Of a stretch of 45,100 bases of DNA, positions 26,258-35,519 are shown piece after piece. A program made the position numbers and the translations under genes. The first letter of the stretch is position 1. Every line of letters starts with the position of its first letter. A model generated the notes under the pieces. The model searched no databases. It was not told the origin of the DNA and saw only the letters and a list, made by a program, of their open reading frames with translations. Location: the NCBI RefSeq assembly GCF_030689685.1, contig NZ_JAUYEY010000037.1, positions 1 to 45,100 on the forward strand, given 5' to 3'. This DNA comes from Polaromonas sp. (GTDB lineage: Bacteria; Pseudomonadota; Gammaproteobacteria; Burkholderiales; Burkholderiaceae_C).

Positions 26258-27829
26258 TTACAACTTGTCGAGATTGGCCAGCATCTGCGCGGCCTGCGCC
26301 TTGACCGCCAGCCTGTCGTCGGCACTCATGCGCTGCAGGTTCTTCACCATCAGCGCGGTGCGCGGGTTGCCGGCGAAGACCGGCTCGTGCCGGTCCAGGA
26401 AATTCCAGTACAGCGTGGTCATCGGGCAGGCCTGGGGGCCGGTGCGTGTTTCGGGCTGGTAACTGCAGCCGCTGCAATAGTTGCTCATGCGTTTGACGTA
26501 GGCGCCGCTGGCGACATAAGGCTTGGATGTGAAGCGCCAGCCGTTGGCAAACAGCGCCATGCCTGCGGTGTTGGGCAGTTCCACCCATTCGACGGCATCG
26601 ACATAAACGGCCAGGTACCAGTCGCACAAAGCTTGCGGCTGGATCTGGGCGGTGATGCCGAACATGCCGGTGACCATCAGGCGCTGGATGTGGTGCGAGT
26701 AGCCGTTAGCCAGCGTCTGGCTGATGCACTGGCGCATGCAGTTCATGCGGGTTTCGCCGGTCCAGTACCAGGCCGGCAAGGGCTGATGGTGGTCAAAATG
26801 GTTGTCCGTCTTGAGGGCCGGCATGTCCAGGAAGTACACGCCGCGCATGAACTCCCGCCAGCCGAGCACCTGGCGGATAAAACCTTCGACGCTGGCCAGG
26901 TTCAGGCCGCGCTCGCGCCAGGCCTGCTCGGCTGCGTGGATCACCTCCAGCGGGTGCAGCAACTTGAGGTTCAGTGAGCTGGAGAGCAGCGCATGCCAGC
27001 CGAAGTCAAGATGCGTCCACATCGCGTCCTGGTGAGCGCCGAAGCCCGGCAGTCGGTGTTCCACGAAGTCGGCCAGCGCCTCCAGGGCTTGCGCGCGGGT
27101 GACTGGCCAGTTGAAGCGGTGCAGTTCCCCGGGGTGGCCGGCAAACTGCCGATCGACCAGGGCGATCACGTCCCGGGTGATGCCGTCCTGCGCGAACACG
27201 ATGGGTCGGGGCACGTCCTGCGGCCCGGCCCGACCGAAACCCTTGCGGTTCTCGGTGTCGTAGTTCCACTGTCCGCCTTCGGGCTTGCTGCCGTTCATCA
27301 GCACCTTGTAGTGCTGGCGCATGGTTCGGTAGAAAAACTCCATGCGCAGGCTGGCGGACTGCCCGGCCCAATGGCGAAACCGCGCCGGGGTGCAGAGAAA
27401 ATGCCTGTCCTCGCGCCATTCGATGGCGGCCTGCGTCGCGCCCGTCCGGGCGGTGCCCGTCTTGAGGGCTGCGTCCAGGCTCTGGCGCACCCGCAGGTCA
27501 CCCGGCTCCACCCCGATCACTCGCTGCGGGAGGTAGCACGCGACGGCGGCAAGCAGGCCGTCGGCCAGGGTGGCATCCGCCTGCTTGTCCAGCGCCCTGT
27601 AGCTGAGCGGCCAGCCGCGTTGTGACAGGGTCTGCGCAAAATGGCGCATGGCTGAAAGAAACAGCACCGTGCGCGCCTTGTGCGACCAGACGTGGGTGGA
27701 TTCTTCGCTGGCCTCAATCATCAGCACCACGTCCTGGCTGGCGTCGAAGCCGTCAAAGGCGGCCGACGCCTCGTCAAGCTGGTCGCCCAGGATCAGGATC
27801 AGATGGCGGCAGGTGGGGTGAGAAGGCAT
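26258..27829 (-). CDS. phrB: Iron-sulfur bacterial (6-4) photolyase / cryptochrome family protein
   Basis: The 523-residue product belongs to the FeS-BCP (PhrB-like) branch of photolyases, which repair (6-4) photoproducts with light, FAD and a lumazine antenna. It begins HLILILGDQLDEASAAFDGF, the alpha/beta antenna domain, and has FAD-domain motifs WREFMRGVYFLDMP and NGYSHHIQRLMVTGMFG. Four cysteines, C364, C452, C455 and C468, have the same spacing (88, 3, 13) as the four 4Fe-4S ligands I recall for Agrobacterium PhrB (350, 438, 441, 454). The ATG at 27827-27829 is used; 47 upstream open codons are not family-like. It follows DUF2256 and gntR on the same strand and separates gntR from sdhC. 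Confidence 0.92.
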   Translation of the reverse strand: MPSHPTCRHLILILGDQLDEASAAFDGFDASQDVVLMIEASEESTHVWSHKARTVLFLSAMRHFAQTLSQRGWPLSYRALDKQADATLADGLLAAVACYLPQRVIGVEPGDLRVRQSLDAALKTGTARTGATQAAIEWREDRHFLCTPARFRHWAGQSASLRMEFFYRTMRQHYKVLMNGSKPEGGQWNYDTENRKGFGRAGPQDVPRPIVFAQDGITRDVIALVDRQFAGHPGELHRFNWPVTRAQALEALADFVEHRLPGFGAHQDAMWTHLDFGWHALLSSSLNLKLLHPLEVIHAAEQAWRERGLNLASVEGFIRQVLGWREFMRGVYFLDMPALKTDNHFDHHQPLPAWYWTGETRMNCMRQCISQTLANGYSHHIQRLMVTGMFGITAQIQPQALCDWYLAVYVDAVEWVELPNTAGMALFANGWRFTSKPYVASGAYVKRMSNYCSGCSYQPETRTGPQACPMTTLYWNFLDRHEPVFAGNPRTALMVKNLQRMSADDRLAVKAQAAQMLANLDKL

Positions 27830-27873
27830 GGGGTGATTTTGCGAAATTCTTCGCGGCAAGCCGGCTGCCGGGG

Positions 27874-28062
27874 TCAGAGACCCTGGGCTCCGCCGGGAGG
27901 TACGCGGGCCTGGCTGTTTGTGCGTTTGCCATCGCGGCAGGCGTCGGAGCAGTATGTCACCGCGTCCCATGTTTTGGCCCAGCGTTTGCGCCAGCTCATG
28001 TCGCGCCCGCAGGCAGCGCAGGGCTTGACCGGAAGAAATGCCTTGTTGCCTTTGAATGCCAT
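27874..28062 (-). CDS. DUF2256 zinc-ribbon-like protein
   Basis: The 62-residue product begins MAFKGNKAFLPVKPCAACGR and continues DMSWRKRWAKTWDAVTYCSD. Four cysteines (C15, C18, C38, C42) form a CxxC...CxxxC set typical of DUF2256, a family often found beside cryptochrome/photolyase genes. Its function is unknown; metal binding is likely. It lies 10 bp behind gntR and 44 bp before the photolyase gene, so the three probably share a transcript. Confidence 0.88.
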   Translation of the reverse strand: MAFKGNKAFLPVKPCAACGRDMSWRKRWAKTWDAVTYCSDACRDGKRTNSQARVPPGGAQGL

Positions 28063-28072
28063 GGCGGAAGAA

Positions 28073-28843
28073 CTAGCTCAGGGTGTTGTGGTAGTGGTGC
28101 GTGTCGGTACGGTAGTAGCCGCGGCGCAGTTCCATGGGCACGTCGTTGTAGGTGTAGGCGATACGCTCCACACTCAGCAGCGGCGTACCGTGCGCTACTT
28201 TCAGGAGCAGCTCACGCCCGTCCGACGCGGGCTCGGCGCGGATTTTCTCGTCAGCGCGGACCATGCGCACATTGAACTCGGTTTCGAACAGCGCATACAT
28301 CGGGCCGTGATAGTCGGCCAACCGTTCGGCGGTCAGGCCCTTGAAGGGCGCGGCCGGCAGCCAGAGGTCTTCCAGGATGGTCGGTATGCCGGCAAAACTC
28401 AGCACGCGGCGCGCATGCAGCACCGCGTCGCCGGTGCGCAGCGCCAGGATGCGCGCGATCTCGGCACTGGCGCGCGCGCGCTTGCAATCGATGATGTCGC
28501 GCTGGGCCGGGCCTTCGCTGCCCGGCGTGCCGCTGTCGGGCACCAGCTTGAGGAAGCGAAACTGCACATGCTGCGCGGCATGGGTCGCCACAAACGTGCC
28601 CTTGCCCTGGCGGCGTACCACCAGGTTGTCGGCGGCCAGCTCGTCAATCGCCTTGCGCACCGTGCCCTGGCTCACGCGGTAACGCGCGGCCAGGTCCATC
28701 TCGGACGGGATCGCTTCACTGGGTCTCCATTCGCCCGACTGCAGGCTTTGCAAAATCAGGCCCTTGATCTGCTGGTACAGCGGGCTGAAAGCCGGCGTGG
28801 CACCTGCAAAATCGTCGGCGGGCGAAGGAGGAAGGGCGGCCAT
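28073..28843 (-). CDS. GntR-family regulator, HutC subfamily (UTRA domain)
   Basis: The 256-residue product has a winged helix-turn-helix (SPLYQQIKGLILQSLQSGEW, IPSEMDLAARYRVSQGTVRK and VVRRQGKGTFVATH) and a C-terminal UTRA ligand domain (AHGTPLLSVERIAYTYNDVP and GYYRTDTHHYH). The ATG at 28841-28843 is used; the frame is open 15 codons further into the divergent promoter. In related genomes a GntR gene like this stands next to sdhC, and it may control sdh and mdh. Here a photolyase cassette lies between it and sdhC. A palindromic site lies 31 bp upstream of the start. Confidence 0.9.
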   Translation of the reverse strand: MAALPPSPADDFAGATPAFSPLYQQIKGLILQSLQSGEWRPSEAIPSEMDLAARYRVSQGTVRKAIDELAADNLVVRRQGKGTFVATHAAQHVQFRFLKLVPDSGTPGSEGPAQRDIIDCKRARASAEIARILALRTGDAVLHARRVLSFAGIPTILEDLWLPAAPFKGLTAERLADYHGPMYALFETEFNVRMVRADEKIRAEPASDGRELLLKVAHGTPLLSVERIAYTYNDVPMELRRGYYRTDTHHYHNTLS

Positions 28844-28873
28844 GGGGTGTGTAAATGGTTCGTCCCAATCATA

Positions 28874-28893
28874 TCTTATATAAGACATAAGAC
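28874..28893. promoter_or_regulatory. GntR-type operator between gntR and mdh
   Basis: TCTTATATAAGA (28874-28885) is a perfect 12-bp palindrome, and the unit ATAAGAC occurs twice in tandem (28880-28886 and 28887-28893). The cluster lies 31 bp from the gntR start and 167 bp from mdh in the divergent region. Overlapping copies suggest cooperative binding of the GntR dimer encoded next door. Binding is inferred from symmetry and position. Confidence 0.55.
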
Positions 28894-29059
28894 AAATTGA
28901 CGCCTGCGGGTTTTCGAGCGTAAAATCTTGGGCTGAGCCAACGCAAAGCCGGCCCCGCAGTGACCCCGTTCACATGTTTTTTCCGGGTGCTTCCAGCGGC
29001 GCAAGACACCTCGCCCGACCTTAATCCAACGATTCACAACTTTCCTGGAGTTTTCCATC

Positions 29060-30046
29060 ATGAGCAAAAAACCCGTCCGTGTTGCCGTCACAGGCGCCGC
29101 CGGCCAGATCGGCTACGCGCTGCTATTTCGCATCGCTTCCGGTGAAATGTTGGGCAAGGACCAGCCTGTGTTTCTGCAACTGCTGGAAGTCCCTGTCGAC
29201 GGCCCGCAAAAGGCACTCAAGGGCGTGATGATGGAACTCGACGACTGCGCTTTCCCGCTGCTGGTGGGCATGCAAGCCCACGGCGACCCGATGACCGCTT
29301 TCAAGGACGCCGACTACGCGCTGCTCGTCGGTTCACGCCCGCGCGGCCCCGGCATGGAGCGTGCCGAACTGCTGGCCGTCAACGGTGCCATCTTCACGGC
29401 CCAGGGCAAGGCCCTCAACGCTGTTGCCAGCCGCAATGTCAAGGTGCTGGTGGTCGGCAACCCGGCCAATACCAATGCCTATATCGCCATGAAAAGCGCG
29501 CCCGACCTGCCGCGCAAGAACTTCACCGCCATGCTGCGCCTGGACCACAACCGCGCTGCCAGCCAGCTCGCTGCCAAAACTGGCAAGGCCGTGGCAGACA
29601 TCGAAAAACTCACCGTCTGGGGCAACCACTCGCCCACCATGTATGCCGATTACCGTTTCGCCACCATCAAGGGCGAAAGCGTCGCCAAAATGATCAACGA
29701 CCAGGAGTGGAACGCCAACACTTTTCTGCCTACCGTCGGCAAGCGCGGCGCGGCCATCATTGAAGCGCGCGGTTCGTCGTCGGCTGCTTCGGCTGCCAAT
29801 GCCGCCATCGACCACATGCGCGACTGGGCGCTCGGTACCAATGGCAAGTGGGTCACCATGGGCATTCCGTCGGACGGCCAGTACGGCATCCCCAAGGACA
29901 CCCTGTTCGGCTTTCCTGTCACCTGTGAAGGCGGCGAATACAAGCTGGTCGAAGGCCTCGAAATCGACGCTTTCAGCCAGGAACGCATCAACAAGACCCT
30001 GGAAGAGTTGCAGGGCGAGCAGGCCGGCGTGGCGCATTTGCTCTGA
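29060..30046 (+). CDS. mdh: Malate dehydrogenase (NAD-dependent)
   Basis: The enzyme oxidises malate to oxaloacetate in the TCA cycle. The 328-residue product has the Rossmann motif [20 protein letters not shown], substrate arginines in [34 protein letters not shown] with LRLDHNRA, and the catalytic His in [12 protein letters not shown]. It is of the cytosolic-MDH-like type common in betaproteobacteria. TGGAG lies 10 nt before the ATG. It is divergent from gntR and followed after 17 bp by the CitE-like gene. Confidence 0.97.
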   Translation: MSKKPVRVAVTGAAGQIGYALLFRIASGEMLGKDQPVFLQLLEVPVDGPQKALKGVMMELDDCAFPLLVGMQAHGDPMTAFKDADYALLVGSRPRGPGMERAELLAVNGAIFTAQGKALNAVASRNVKVLVVGNPANTNAYIAMKSAPDLPRKNFTAMLRLDHNRAASQLAAKTGKAVADIEKLTVWGNHSPTMYADYRFATIKGESVAKMINDQEWNANTFLPTVGKRGAAIIEARGSSSAASAANAAIDHMRDWALGTNGKWVTMGIPSDGQYGIPKDTLFGFPVTCEGGEYKLVEGLEIDAFSQERINKTLEELQGEQAGVAHLL

Positions 30047-30063
30047 TTGCGCAGAAACCCGCT

Positions 30064-31056
30064 GTGGTGACCCACCCTCGCGACATCCTCCTTGGCGCCC
30101 AGGCGCAAACCGGCTTGTTGCCGGTTTGCGACCACTACAGCGGCGTCGAGGCCCGAATGCGCAAAAGCCTGCAACTGCAGGCCGAGATGAGTGAGGAGTT
30201 CGGTACTTGCGTGTTCGACGTGACACTGGACTGCGAAGACGGCGCACCCGTCGGCGGCGAGGCTGAGCATGCGGCGCTGGTGGCTTCGCTGGTGGCCCAG
30301 GCCGGCGAGGGCGCCCGCGTGGCGGTGCGTGTTCATGCGTTGGACCATCCTGCATTTGAGGCCGACATCGGCGCGATTGCCGGCACGGTCGGACACCGCT
30401 TGAGCCACCTGATGGTGCCCAAGGTCGAGTCTGCTGTGGACGTTGACCGTGTGGTGGCTGCGCTGGCGGCAGTGTGCTGTGAGCAACTGCCCATCCATGT
30501 GCTGCTGGAGTCGCCTGGCGCGGTGCACCGGGCCTTCGAGATTGCGGCGCACCCGCGCGTGCAGTCGCTCAGTTTCGGTCTGATGGATTTTGTCTCCAGC
30601 CACGGCGGTGCGATTCCGGCCAGCGGCATGAGCAGCCAGGGCCAGTTCACGCACCCGCTGGTGCTGCGCGCCAAGCTGGAAATCGCCGCCGCCTGCCATG
30701 CGCACGGCAAAGTCCCCTCGCACTGTGTTGTCACCGAATTCAGTGACACTGCAGCGATGAAGACTGCGGCCGGCAAAGCCGCGCGCGAGCTGGGCTACAC
30801 CCGGATGTGGAGCATCCACCCGAGCCAGATCCGGCCCATCCTGGAAGCCTTCGCACCAGATCAGCGTGAGATCGAAAACGCTACAAAAATAATCGCTGCT
30901 GCCGCCCGTGCCGACTGGGCGCCCATCAGTTTTGACGGCCAGTTGCACGACCGTGCGAGTTACCGCTACTTCTGGCAGGTGATCACGCGCGCCCACCAGA
31001 CTGGCCGTGTGCTGCCACCCGAGATGCAGGGCTACTTTGCCGCTGTGCCTCATTGA
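30064..31056 (+). CDS. HpcH/HpaI aldolase / CitE-like CoA-ester lyase
   Basis: The 330-residue TIM-barrel product belongs to the citrate-lyase beta-subunit/malyl-CoA-lyase superfamily, whose members cleave or form malyl-, citramalyl- or citryl-CoA. Visible signs are the metal-site [63 protein letters not shown] and [17 protein letters not shown]. No citrate lyase alpha or gamma gene is nearby, so a classical citrate lyase is unlikely. Substrate is not deducible here. The start is a GTG at 30064, 17 bp behind mdh; a second GTG follows immediately. Between mdh and acnB it may feed glyoxylate/acetyl-CoA chemistry; that is inference. Confidence 0.85.
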   Translation: MVTHPRDILLGAQAQTGLLPVCDHYSGVEARMRKSLQLQAEMSEEFGTCVFDVTLDCEDGAPVGGEAEHAALVASLVAQAGEGARVAVRVHALDHPAFEADIGAIAGTVGHRLSHLMVPKVESAVDVDRVVAALAAVCCEQLPIHVLLESPGAVHRAFEIAAHPRVQSLSFGLMDFVSSHGGAIPASGMSSQGQFTHPLVLRAKLEIAAACHAHGKVPSHCVVTEFSDTAAMKTAAGKAARELGYTRMWSIHPSQIRPILEAFAPDQREIENATKIIAAAARADWAPISFDGQLHDRASYRYFWQVITRAHQTGRVLPPEMQGYFAAVPH

Positions 31057-31096
31057 CGTTGTCGACCGTTCCGGCCCATTGCTCCCAAGGACCCTC

Positions 31097-31735
31097 ATGA
31101 GAATTTTTCTTGCCACCGCCATGATGTTTGCAGCGCCGGCCCTGGTGCTGGCCCAGACGGCGCCGGCCGCCAAACCTGCCGCGCAGCCAGCGACCAAGGC
31201 GGCTGCCCCGGCGGCCGGCGCCAAACCTGCAGCCAAGTCCCGCGCGCCGGCCAAGCGCGCGGCGGCGGTCAAGTCCGTCGAAGAGTCCATACCCATCGAC
31301 GACGATCCCAATGTCACCCTGAGCCCGGAAGACCTGGAAATGGCCAAGCGTGTGCACGTCGGCACCTTCCCCTGCGAATTGGGCGCCTCGGTGACCATCA
31401 CCCCCAGCGACAAACGTCCCGGCTTCTTCATGGTGCGCAGCGGTCTGATGCGTTTTCGCATGCACCCGGTTGGAAGCCGCACCGGTGCGATTCGCCTGGA
31501 AGACGGCCGCGCCGGCGCGATGTGGCTGCAGCTCGGCAACAAATCCATGCTGATGAGCCAGAAGATCGGCCAGCGCATTGCCGACGAGTGCATGAGCCCT
31601 GACCAGGCCACGTTTGCCGAGGAGCTCAAGCGCAACCCGCGCCCCAGCATTCTTGACGCCCTGCCGCCTGCAACGGCCGGAGCTGGCACGGCTTCTGCTG
31701 CACCCGCCATGCCCGCAGCATCGGCCCCGCGTTAG
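31097..31735 (+). CDS. Exported protein, possible MliC-like lysozyme-inhibitor fold
   Basis: The 212-residue product has a signal peptide ([20 protein letters not shown]), an Ala/Pro/Lys-rich linker to about residue 60, a compact domain and a Pro/Ala-rich tail. The domain contains [12 protein letters not shown], then [20 protein letters not shown] and QLGNKSMLM and ends IADEC. The layout CExGxxVxI...SxTGAxRxED...WxxxGxKxML...C resembles MliC/PliC-type lysozyme inhibitors, with two cysteines placed to form a disulfide. This is a pattern judgement, not a firm family call. AAGGA lies before the ATG. It sits between the CitE-like gene and acnB. Confidence 0.7.
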   Translation: MRIFLATAMMFAAPALVLAQTAPAAKPAAQPATKAAAPAAGAKPAAKSRAPAKRAAAVKSVEESIPIDDDPNVTLSPEDLEMAKRVHVGTFPCELGASVTITPSDKRPGFFMVRSGLMRFRMHPVGSRTGAIRLEDGRAGAMWLQLGNKSMLMSQKIGQRIADECMSPDQATFAEELKRNPRPSILDALPPATAGAGTASAAPAMPAASAPR

Positions 31736-31785
31736 GCAGTCGACGTCACGCCTTGATCGTTTTTTGAGTACAAGAGAGAGAAACC

Positions 31786-34425
31786 ATGATGTCCGAGTTC
31801 ATTTCAAGCTACCGCAGCCATGTCGCCGAGCGCGGCGCGCTGGGCATTCCGCCGCTGCCGCTGTCTGCCCAGCAAGCCGGCGACGTGATCGAGCTGCTAA
31901 AAAATCCGCCCAAGGGTGAAGAAGCCTTTTTGGTCGAACTGATCACCCACCGCGTGCCGGCCGGTGTCGACGCTGCGGCCAAGGTCAAGGCCAGCTACCT
32001 GGCCGCTGTGGCGCATGGCAGCGAAAAGTGCAGCCTGATCTCGCGCGAAAAAGCCACGCAGTTGCTGGGCACCATGCTGGGTGGCTACAACATCAGCCCG
32101 ATGGTGGAGTTGCTGGACGACGCGGAAGACAGCGTCGCCATGCAGGCCGCCAGCGGCCTGAAAAACACGCTGCTGATGTTTGACCAGTTTCACGACGTCA
32201 AGGAAAAAGCCGACAAGGGCAACAAATACGCCAAGGCCGTGCTGCAAAGCTGGGCCGATGCCGAGTGGTTCACCAGCCGCCCGGAAGTGCCGGAATCGAT
32301 CAAGCTGACCGTCTTCAAGGTGGCTGGCGAGATCAACACCGACGATTTGTCGCCCGCACCTGACGCCTGGAGCCGCCCCGACATTCCGCTGCACGCGCTG
32401 GCCATGCACAAAAATGCGCGCCCCGGTCAATCACCCGAGTCATTGCCTGAAGAAGACGGCAAACGCGGACCGGTCAAGTTCATCGAAGAACTCAAGGCCA
32501 AGGGCAACCTGGTGGCCTATGTGGGCGACGTGGTGGGCACCGGCTCTTCACGCAAGTCGGCCACCAACTCGGTGTTGTGGTTCACCGGCCAGGACATTCC
32601 CTACGTGCCGAACAAGCGTTTCGGCGGTGTCTGCCTGGGCGCAAAAATCGCCCCAATTTTCTACAACACCATGGAAGACTCGGGCGCGCTGCCGATCGAA
32701 CTCGACGTGAGCCAGATGGGCATGGGTGATGTGATTGAGTTGCGTCCCTACGACGGCAAGGCGCTGAAAGACGGCAAGGTCATTGCCGAGTTCAAGCTCA
32801 AGAGCGATGTGTTGTTTGACGAAGTGCGCGCCGGTGGTCGTATTACGCTGATCGTCGGCCGTGGCCTGACGGCCAAAGCGCGCTGGGCGCTGGGTCTGCC
32901 GGTTTCTACCTTGTTCCGTTTGCCGCAGCCGCCGGTGGCCAGCGAGCGCGGCTTCACACTCGCGCAAAAAATGGTTGGTCGTGCGGTTGGTCTGCCTGAG
33001 ATTGACGGTAAGGGCCAGGGCGTGCGCCCCGGAACCTACTGCGAACCGAAGATGACCTCGGTCGGCTCACAAGACACCACCGGCCCGATGACGCGCGACG
33101 AACTCAAAGACCTGGCCTGCCTGGGCTTCTCGGCCGACCTGGTGATGCAGTCCTTCTGCCACACCGCCGCTTACCCCAAGCCGGTCGATGTGAAGATGCA
33201 CCACGAGTTGCCCGAGTTCATGAGCGACCGGGGTGGCATTCCACTGCGTCCTGGCGACGGCATCATCCACAGCTGGCTGAATCGCATGTTGTTGCCTGAT
33301 ACGGTTGGTACCGGCGGCGACAGCCACACACGTTTCCCGATTGGCATCAGCTTTCCGGCAGGCTCCGGCCTGGTCGCTTTTGGCGCTGCTACCGGCGTGA
33401 TGCCGCTGGACATGCCTGAGAGCGTGCTGGTGCGTTTCAAGGGCGAGATGCAGCCCGGCATCACCCTGCGCGATCTGGTCAATGCGATTCCGCTGTACGC
33501 CATCAAGGCCGGCCTGTTAACCGTTGCCAAGCAGGGCAAGATAAACATCTTCTCTGGCCGCATCCTGGAAATTGAAGGTTTGCCCGATTTGAAGGTGGAG
33601 CAGGCGTTTGAACTCAGCGATGCCTCGGCCGAGCGTTCCGCCGGCGGCTGCACGGTGCACCTCAACAAAGAGCCCATCATCGAGTACATCACCAGCAACA
33701 TCACCATGTTGAAGTGGATGATTGCCACGGGCTACTCCGACGTGCGCACCATCAAGCGCCGCATCGCCGCCATGCAAGCCTGGCTGGTTGATCCGCAGTT
33801 GCTCAAAGGCGACGCCGACGCTGAATACGCCGCCGTGATCGAGATCGATCTGGCCGACATCCACGAGCCTATCGTGGCCTGCCCGAACGACCCTGACGAC
33901 GTGAAGACTTTGAGTGATGTGGCCGGTGCCGTGATTGATGAAGTGTTCATCGGCAGCTGCATGACCAACATCGGCCACTTCCGCGCAGCCTCCAAGCTGC
34001 TGGAAGGCAAGCGCGACATTCCGGTCAAACTCTGGATGGCACCACCGACCAAGATGGACGCCAAGCAGCTGAGCGAAGAAGGTCACTACGGCGTGCTCGG
34101 CTCTGCCGGTGCGCGCATGGAAATGCCGGGTTGCAGCCTGTGCATGGGTAACCAGGCCCAGGTCAAAGAGGGCGCCACCGTGTTCTCGACTTCGACCCGC
34201 AACTTCCCGAACCGCCTCGGTAAAAACGCCAATGTGTACCTGGGCAGTGCGGAACTGGCAGCCATCTGTTCCAAGCTCGGCCGCATCCCGACCAAAGCCG
34301 AGTACATGGCCGACATGGGTGTGTTGACGGCTGCCAGCAGCACCGTGTACCAATACCTGAACTTTGACCAGGTCAAGGATTACACGGACATGGCGGATAC
34401 CGTGAAGGACAGCGTGCCGGCTTGA
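31786..34425 (+). CDS. acnB: Aconitate hydratase B
   Basis: AcnB interconverts citrate and isocitrate and is the main TCA aconitase in many proteobacteria. The 879-residue product has the AcnB-specific order: an N-terminal HEAT-like domain ([20 protein letters not shown] onward), the swivel domain ([37 protein letters not shown]), then the catalytic domains. Iron-sulfur ligands are C725 in [13 protein letters not shown] and C783/C786 in [10 protein letters not shown]. Two ATG codons stand in tandem at 31786 and 31789; either may be used. It ends 29 bp before a strong terminator. Confidence 0.97.
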   Translation: MMSEFISSYRSHVAERGALGIPPLPLSAQQAGDVIELLKNPPKGEEAFLVELITHRVPAGVDAAAKVKASYLAAVAHGSEKCSLISREKATQLLGTMLGGYNISPMVELLDDAEDSVAMQAASGLKNTLLMFDQFHDVKEKADKGNKYAKAVLQSWADAEWFTSRPEVPESIKLTVFKVAGEINTDDLSPAPDAWSRPDIPLHALAMHKNARPGQSPESLPEEDGKRGPVKFIEELKAKGNLVAYVGDVVGTGSSRKSATNSVLWFTGQDIPYVPNKRFGGVCLGAKIAPIFYNTMEDSGALPIELDVSQMGMGDVIELRPYDGKALKDGKVIAEFKLKSDVLFDEVRAGGRITLIVGRGLTAKARWALGLPVSTLFRLPQPPVASERGFTLAQKMVGRAVGLPEIDGKGQGVRPGTYCEPKMTSVGSQDTTGPMTRDELKDLACLGFSADLVMQSFCHTAAYPKPVDVKMHHELPEFMSDRGGIPLRPGDGIIHSWLNRMLLPDTVGTGGDSHTRFPIGISFPAGSGLVAFGAATGVMPLDMPESVLVRFKGEMQPGITLRDLVNAIPLYAIKAGLLTVAKQGKINIFSGRILEIEGLPDLKVEQAFELSDASAERSAGGCTVHLNKEPIIEYITSNITMLKWMIATGYSDVRTIKRRIAAMQAWLVDPQLLKGDADAEYAAVIEIDLADIHEPIVACPNDPDDVKTLSDVAGAVIDEVFIGSCMTNIGHFRAASKLLEGKRDIPVKLWMAPPTKMDAKQLSEEGHYGVLGSAGARMEMPGCSLCMGNQAQVKEGATVFSTSTRNFPNRLGKNANVYLGSAELAAICSKLGRIPTKAEYMADMGVLTAASSTVYQYLNFDQVKDYTDMADTVKDSVPA

Positions 34426-34454
34426 TTTTTATATCAATTCGACGGTAATGAACA

Positions 34455-34479
34455 AGCGGCCTTCGGGCCGCTTTTTTTG
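34455..34479 (+). terminator. Rho-independent terminator of acnB
   Basis: AGCGGCC-TTCG-GGCCGCT forms a 7-bp GC-rich stem with a stable UUCG-type tetraloop, followed directly by a run of seven T residues. It closes the mdh-acnB block and is the clearest terminator in the window. Confidence 0.93.
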
Positions 34480-34505
34480 TGGCATTTCATTTAAACATCT
34501 ATGCT
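34477..34505 (+). promoter_or_regulatory. Candidate promoter for a leaderless transcript
   Basis: TTGTGG (34477-34482) and TATGCT (34500-34505) are 17 bp apart and resemble sigma-70 -35 and -10 boxes. The next gene's ATG (34512) begins only 6 nt after the -10 box, and no Shine-Dalgarno fits between them, so transcription would start at or near the ATG. This fits a leaderless mRNA. Confidence 0.4.
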
Positions 34506-34511
34506 TGATGT

Positions 34512-35489
34512 ATGACCGTAATCGTTAACACCATTTGGGGCGGAAAAGTTTGCCAAATAATGGATCGTCAAATATCCCGCTCCGGGAGGCTTCGGCAGGT
34601 TGAAGTCGTCGACACTGCTTCTGTAAAAGTGTGTGTTGTGCGATGTTCCAATGCTTTATTTTCTATTGCTTACACTGGCATTGCTGTGGCTCACGGACAA
34701 TGGATGGATGCGATAGTCGCACGTTGTCTGGCTCATCGCCCCCTTTCGGAGGCGATGATGCAACCCGGTAGCCGTTGGCTGCTGAGACCATTGCATGTAG
34801 TCATGCGCGAATTGGCGATTAATCTGAATGGTCGGCTTAACTCAGATAACCAAACACGCATTGCATCAATTCAATTCTCAATTGCTGGTTGGCATTTGGG
34901 GCGAAATCCACAACCTTTCTTATGGGATTTGTTGCGTGATCCCCCGGAGAAAAACGGCATGCGATATTTTCGATTGCAGCGCCAATCAATCGGGAAATTT
35001 CTTCGCGCATATCCATCGGGATTACACGTTGAATCCCTTGGAGATATAGGTGCCATTGTTGATGAGAGATTGCGGCTTTTGGAGAAGGTGGATGGCTTTA
35101 CTCATGATGACGTCGAACGCCACATACGAGATGCCATCAGTGCAAGATCAGAACAAACTGCGACTGTCGGCAGATCTGTCCTTGCTGTTCAGCTTGATCC
35201 AAGAGATGCCAACGGCCAAGTCACGTTCACTAATTATCCAAATTTGGAAGACAATTCCCGACCGCAGCTTCAATCCGGTTGGACGCTTAGTCCGTTTATG
35301 GTTTGTTCACCTAGCGCTAGCTCCACAGTGGGTGCTGCATACAGTTCATGTTCGAAATATGTCGAGGGAGGATATATGGATGTAAAAGCAAACCTCCATG
35401 TAAGAACGAGATTGCCTATCGAGGCAGTTCATCATGGTGGACCGGTAGCCTTATCCTTCAGCACACAGAGTCGTAGGCCTGTGCTCTGA
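34512..35489 (+). CDS. Orphan proteasome-like Ntn-hydrolase candidate
   Basis: I do not recognise a named gene. The 325-residue product begins MTVIVNTIWGGKVCQIMDRQ. If Met is removed, as expected before Thr, the mature start T1-x-I-V...G10-x-V...D17 lines up position by position with HslV (T1, G10, D17). A lysine in DTASVKVCVV (mature K38) could match proteasome Lys33, and ALFSIAYTGIAVAHGQW resembles the strand and Gly region after it. The remainder (TVGRSVLAVQLDP, GWTLSPFMVCSPSA) is an accessory C-terminal half. No hslU-type ATPase is near. Codons are more A+T-rich than in acnB or serC, suggesting transfer. The fold call is a motif-level inference. Confidence 0.6.
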   Translation: MTVIVNTIWGGKVCQIMDRQISRSGRLRQVEVVDTASVKVCVVRCSNALFSIAYTGIAVAHGQWMDAIVARCLAHRPLSEAMMQPGSRWLLRPLHVVMRELAINLNGRLNSDNQTRIASIQFSIAGWHLGRNPQPFLWDLLRDPPEKNGMRYFRLQRQSIGKFLRAYPSGLHVESLGDIGAIVDERLRLLEKVDGFTHDDVERHIRDAISARSEQTATVGRSVLAVQLDPRDANGQVTFTNYPNLEDNSRPQLQSGWTLSPFMVCSPSASSTVGAAYSSCSKYVEGGYMDVKANLHVRTRLPIEAVHHGGPVALSFSTQSRRPVL

Positions 35490-35519
35490 ACAGCTACAGA
35501 ACTTGGCTGCCAGTCATCA

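Noticed and set aside
30885..30935. A possible further dispersed repeat in the CitE-like gene (CGCTACAAAAATAATCGCTGCTGCCGC)
   Set aside because: It resembles the hairpin half only loosely and the encoded residues ([16 protein letters not shown]) look like normal family sequence of normal length, so the match is probably chance.
30064..31056. Citrate lyase beta subunit (citE) in the classical fermentation complex
   Set aside because: No citC, citD, citF, citG or citX genes are nearby and the organism has a full TCA set, so only the superfamily name is supported.
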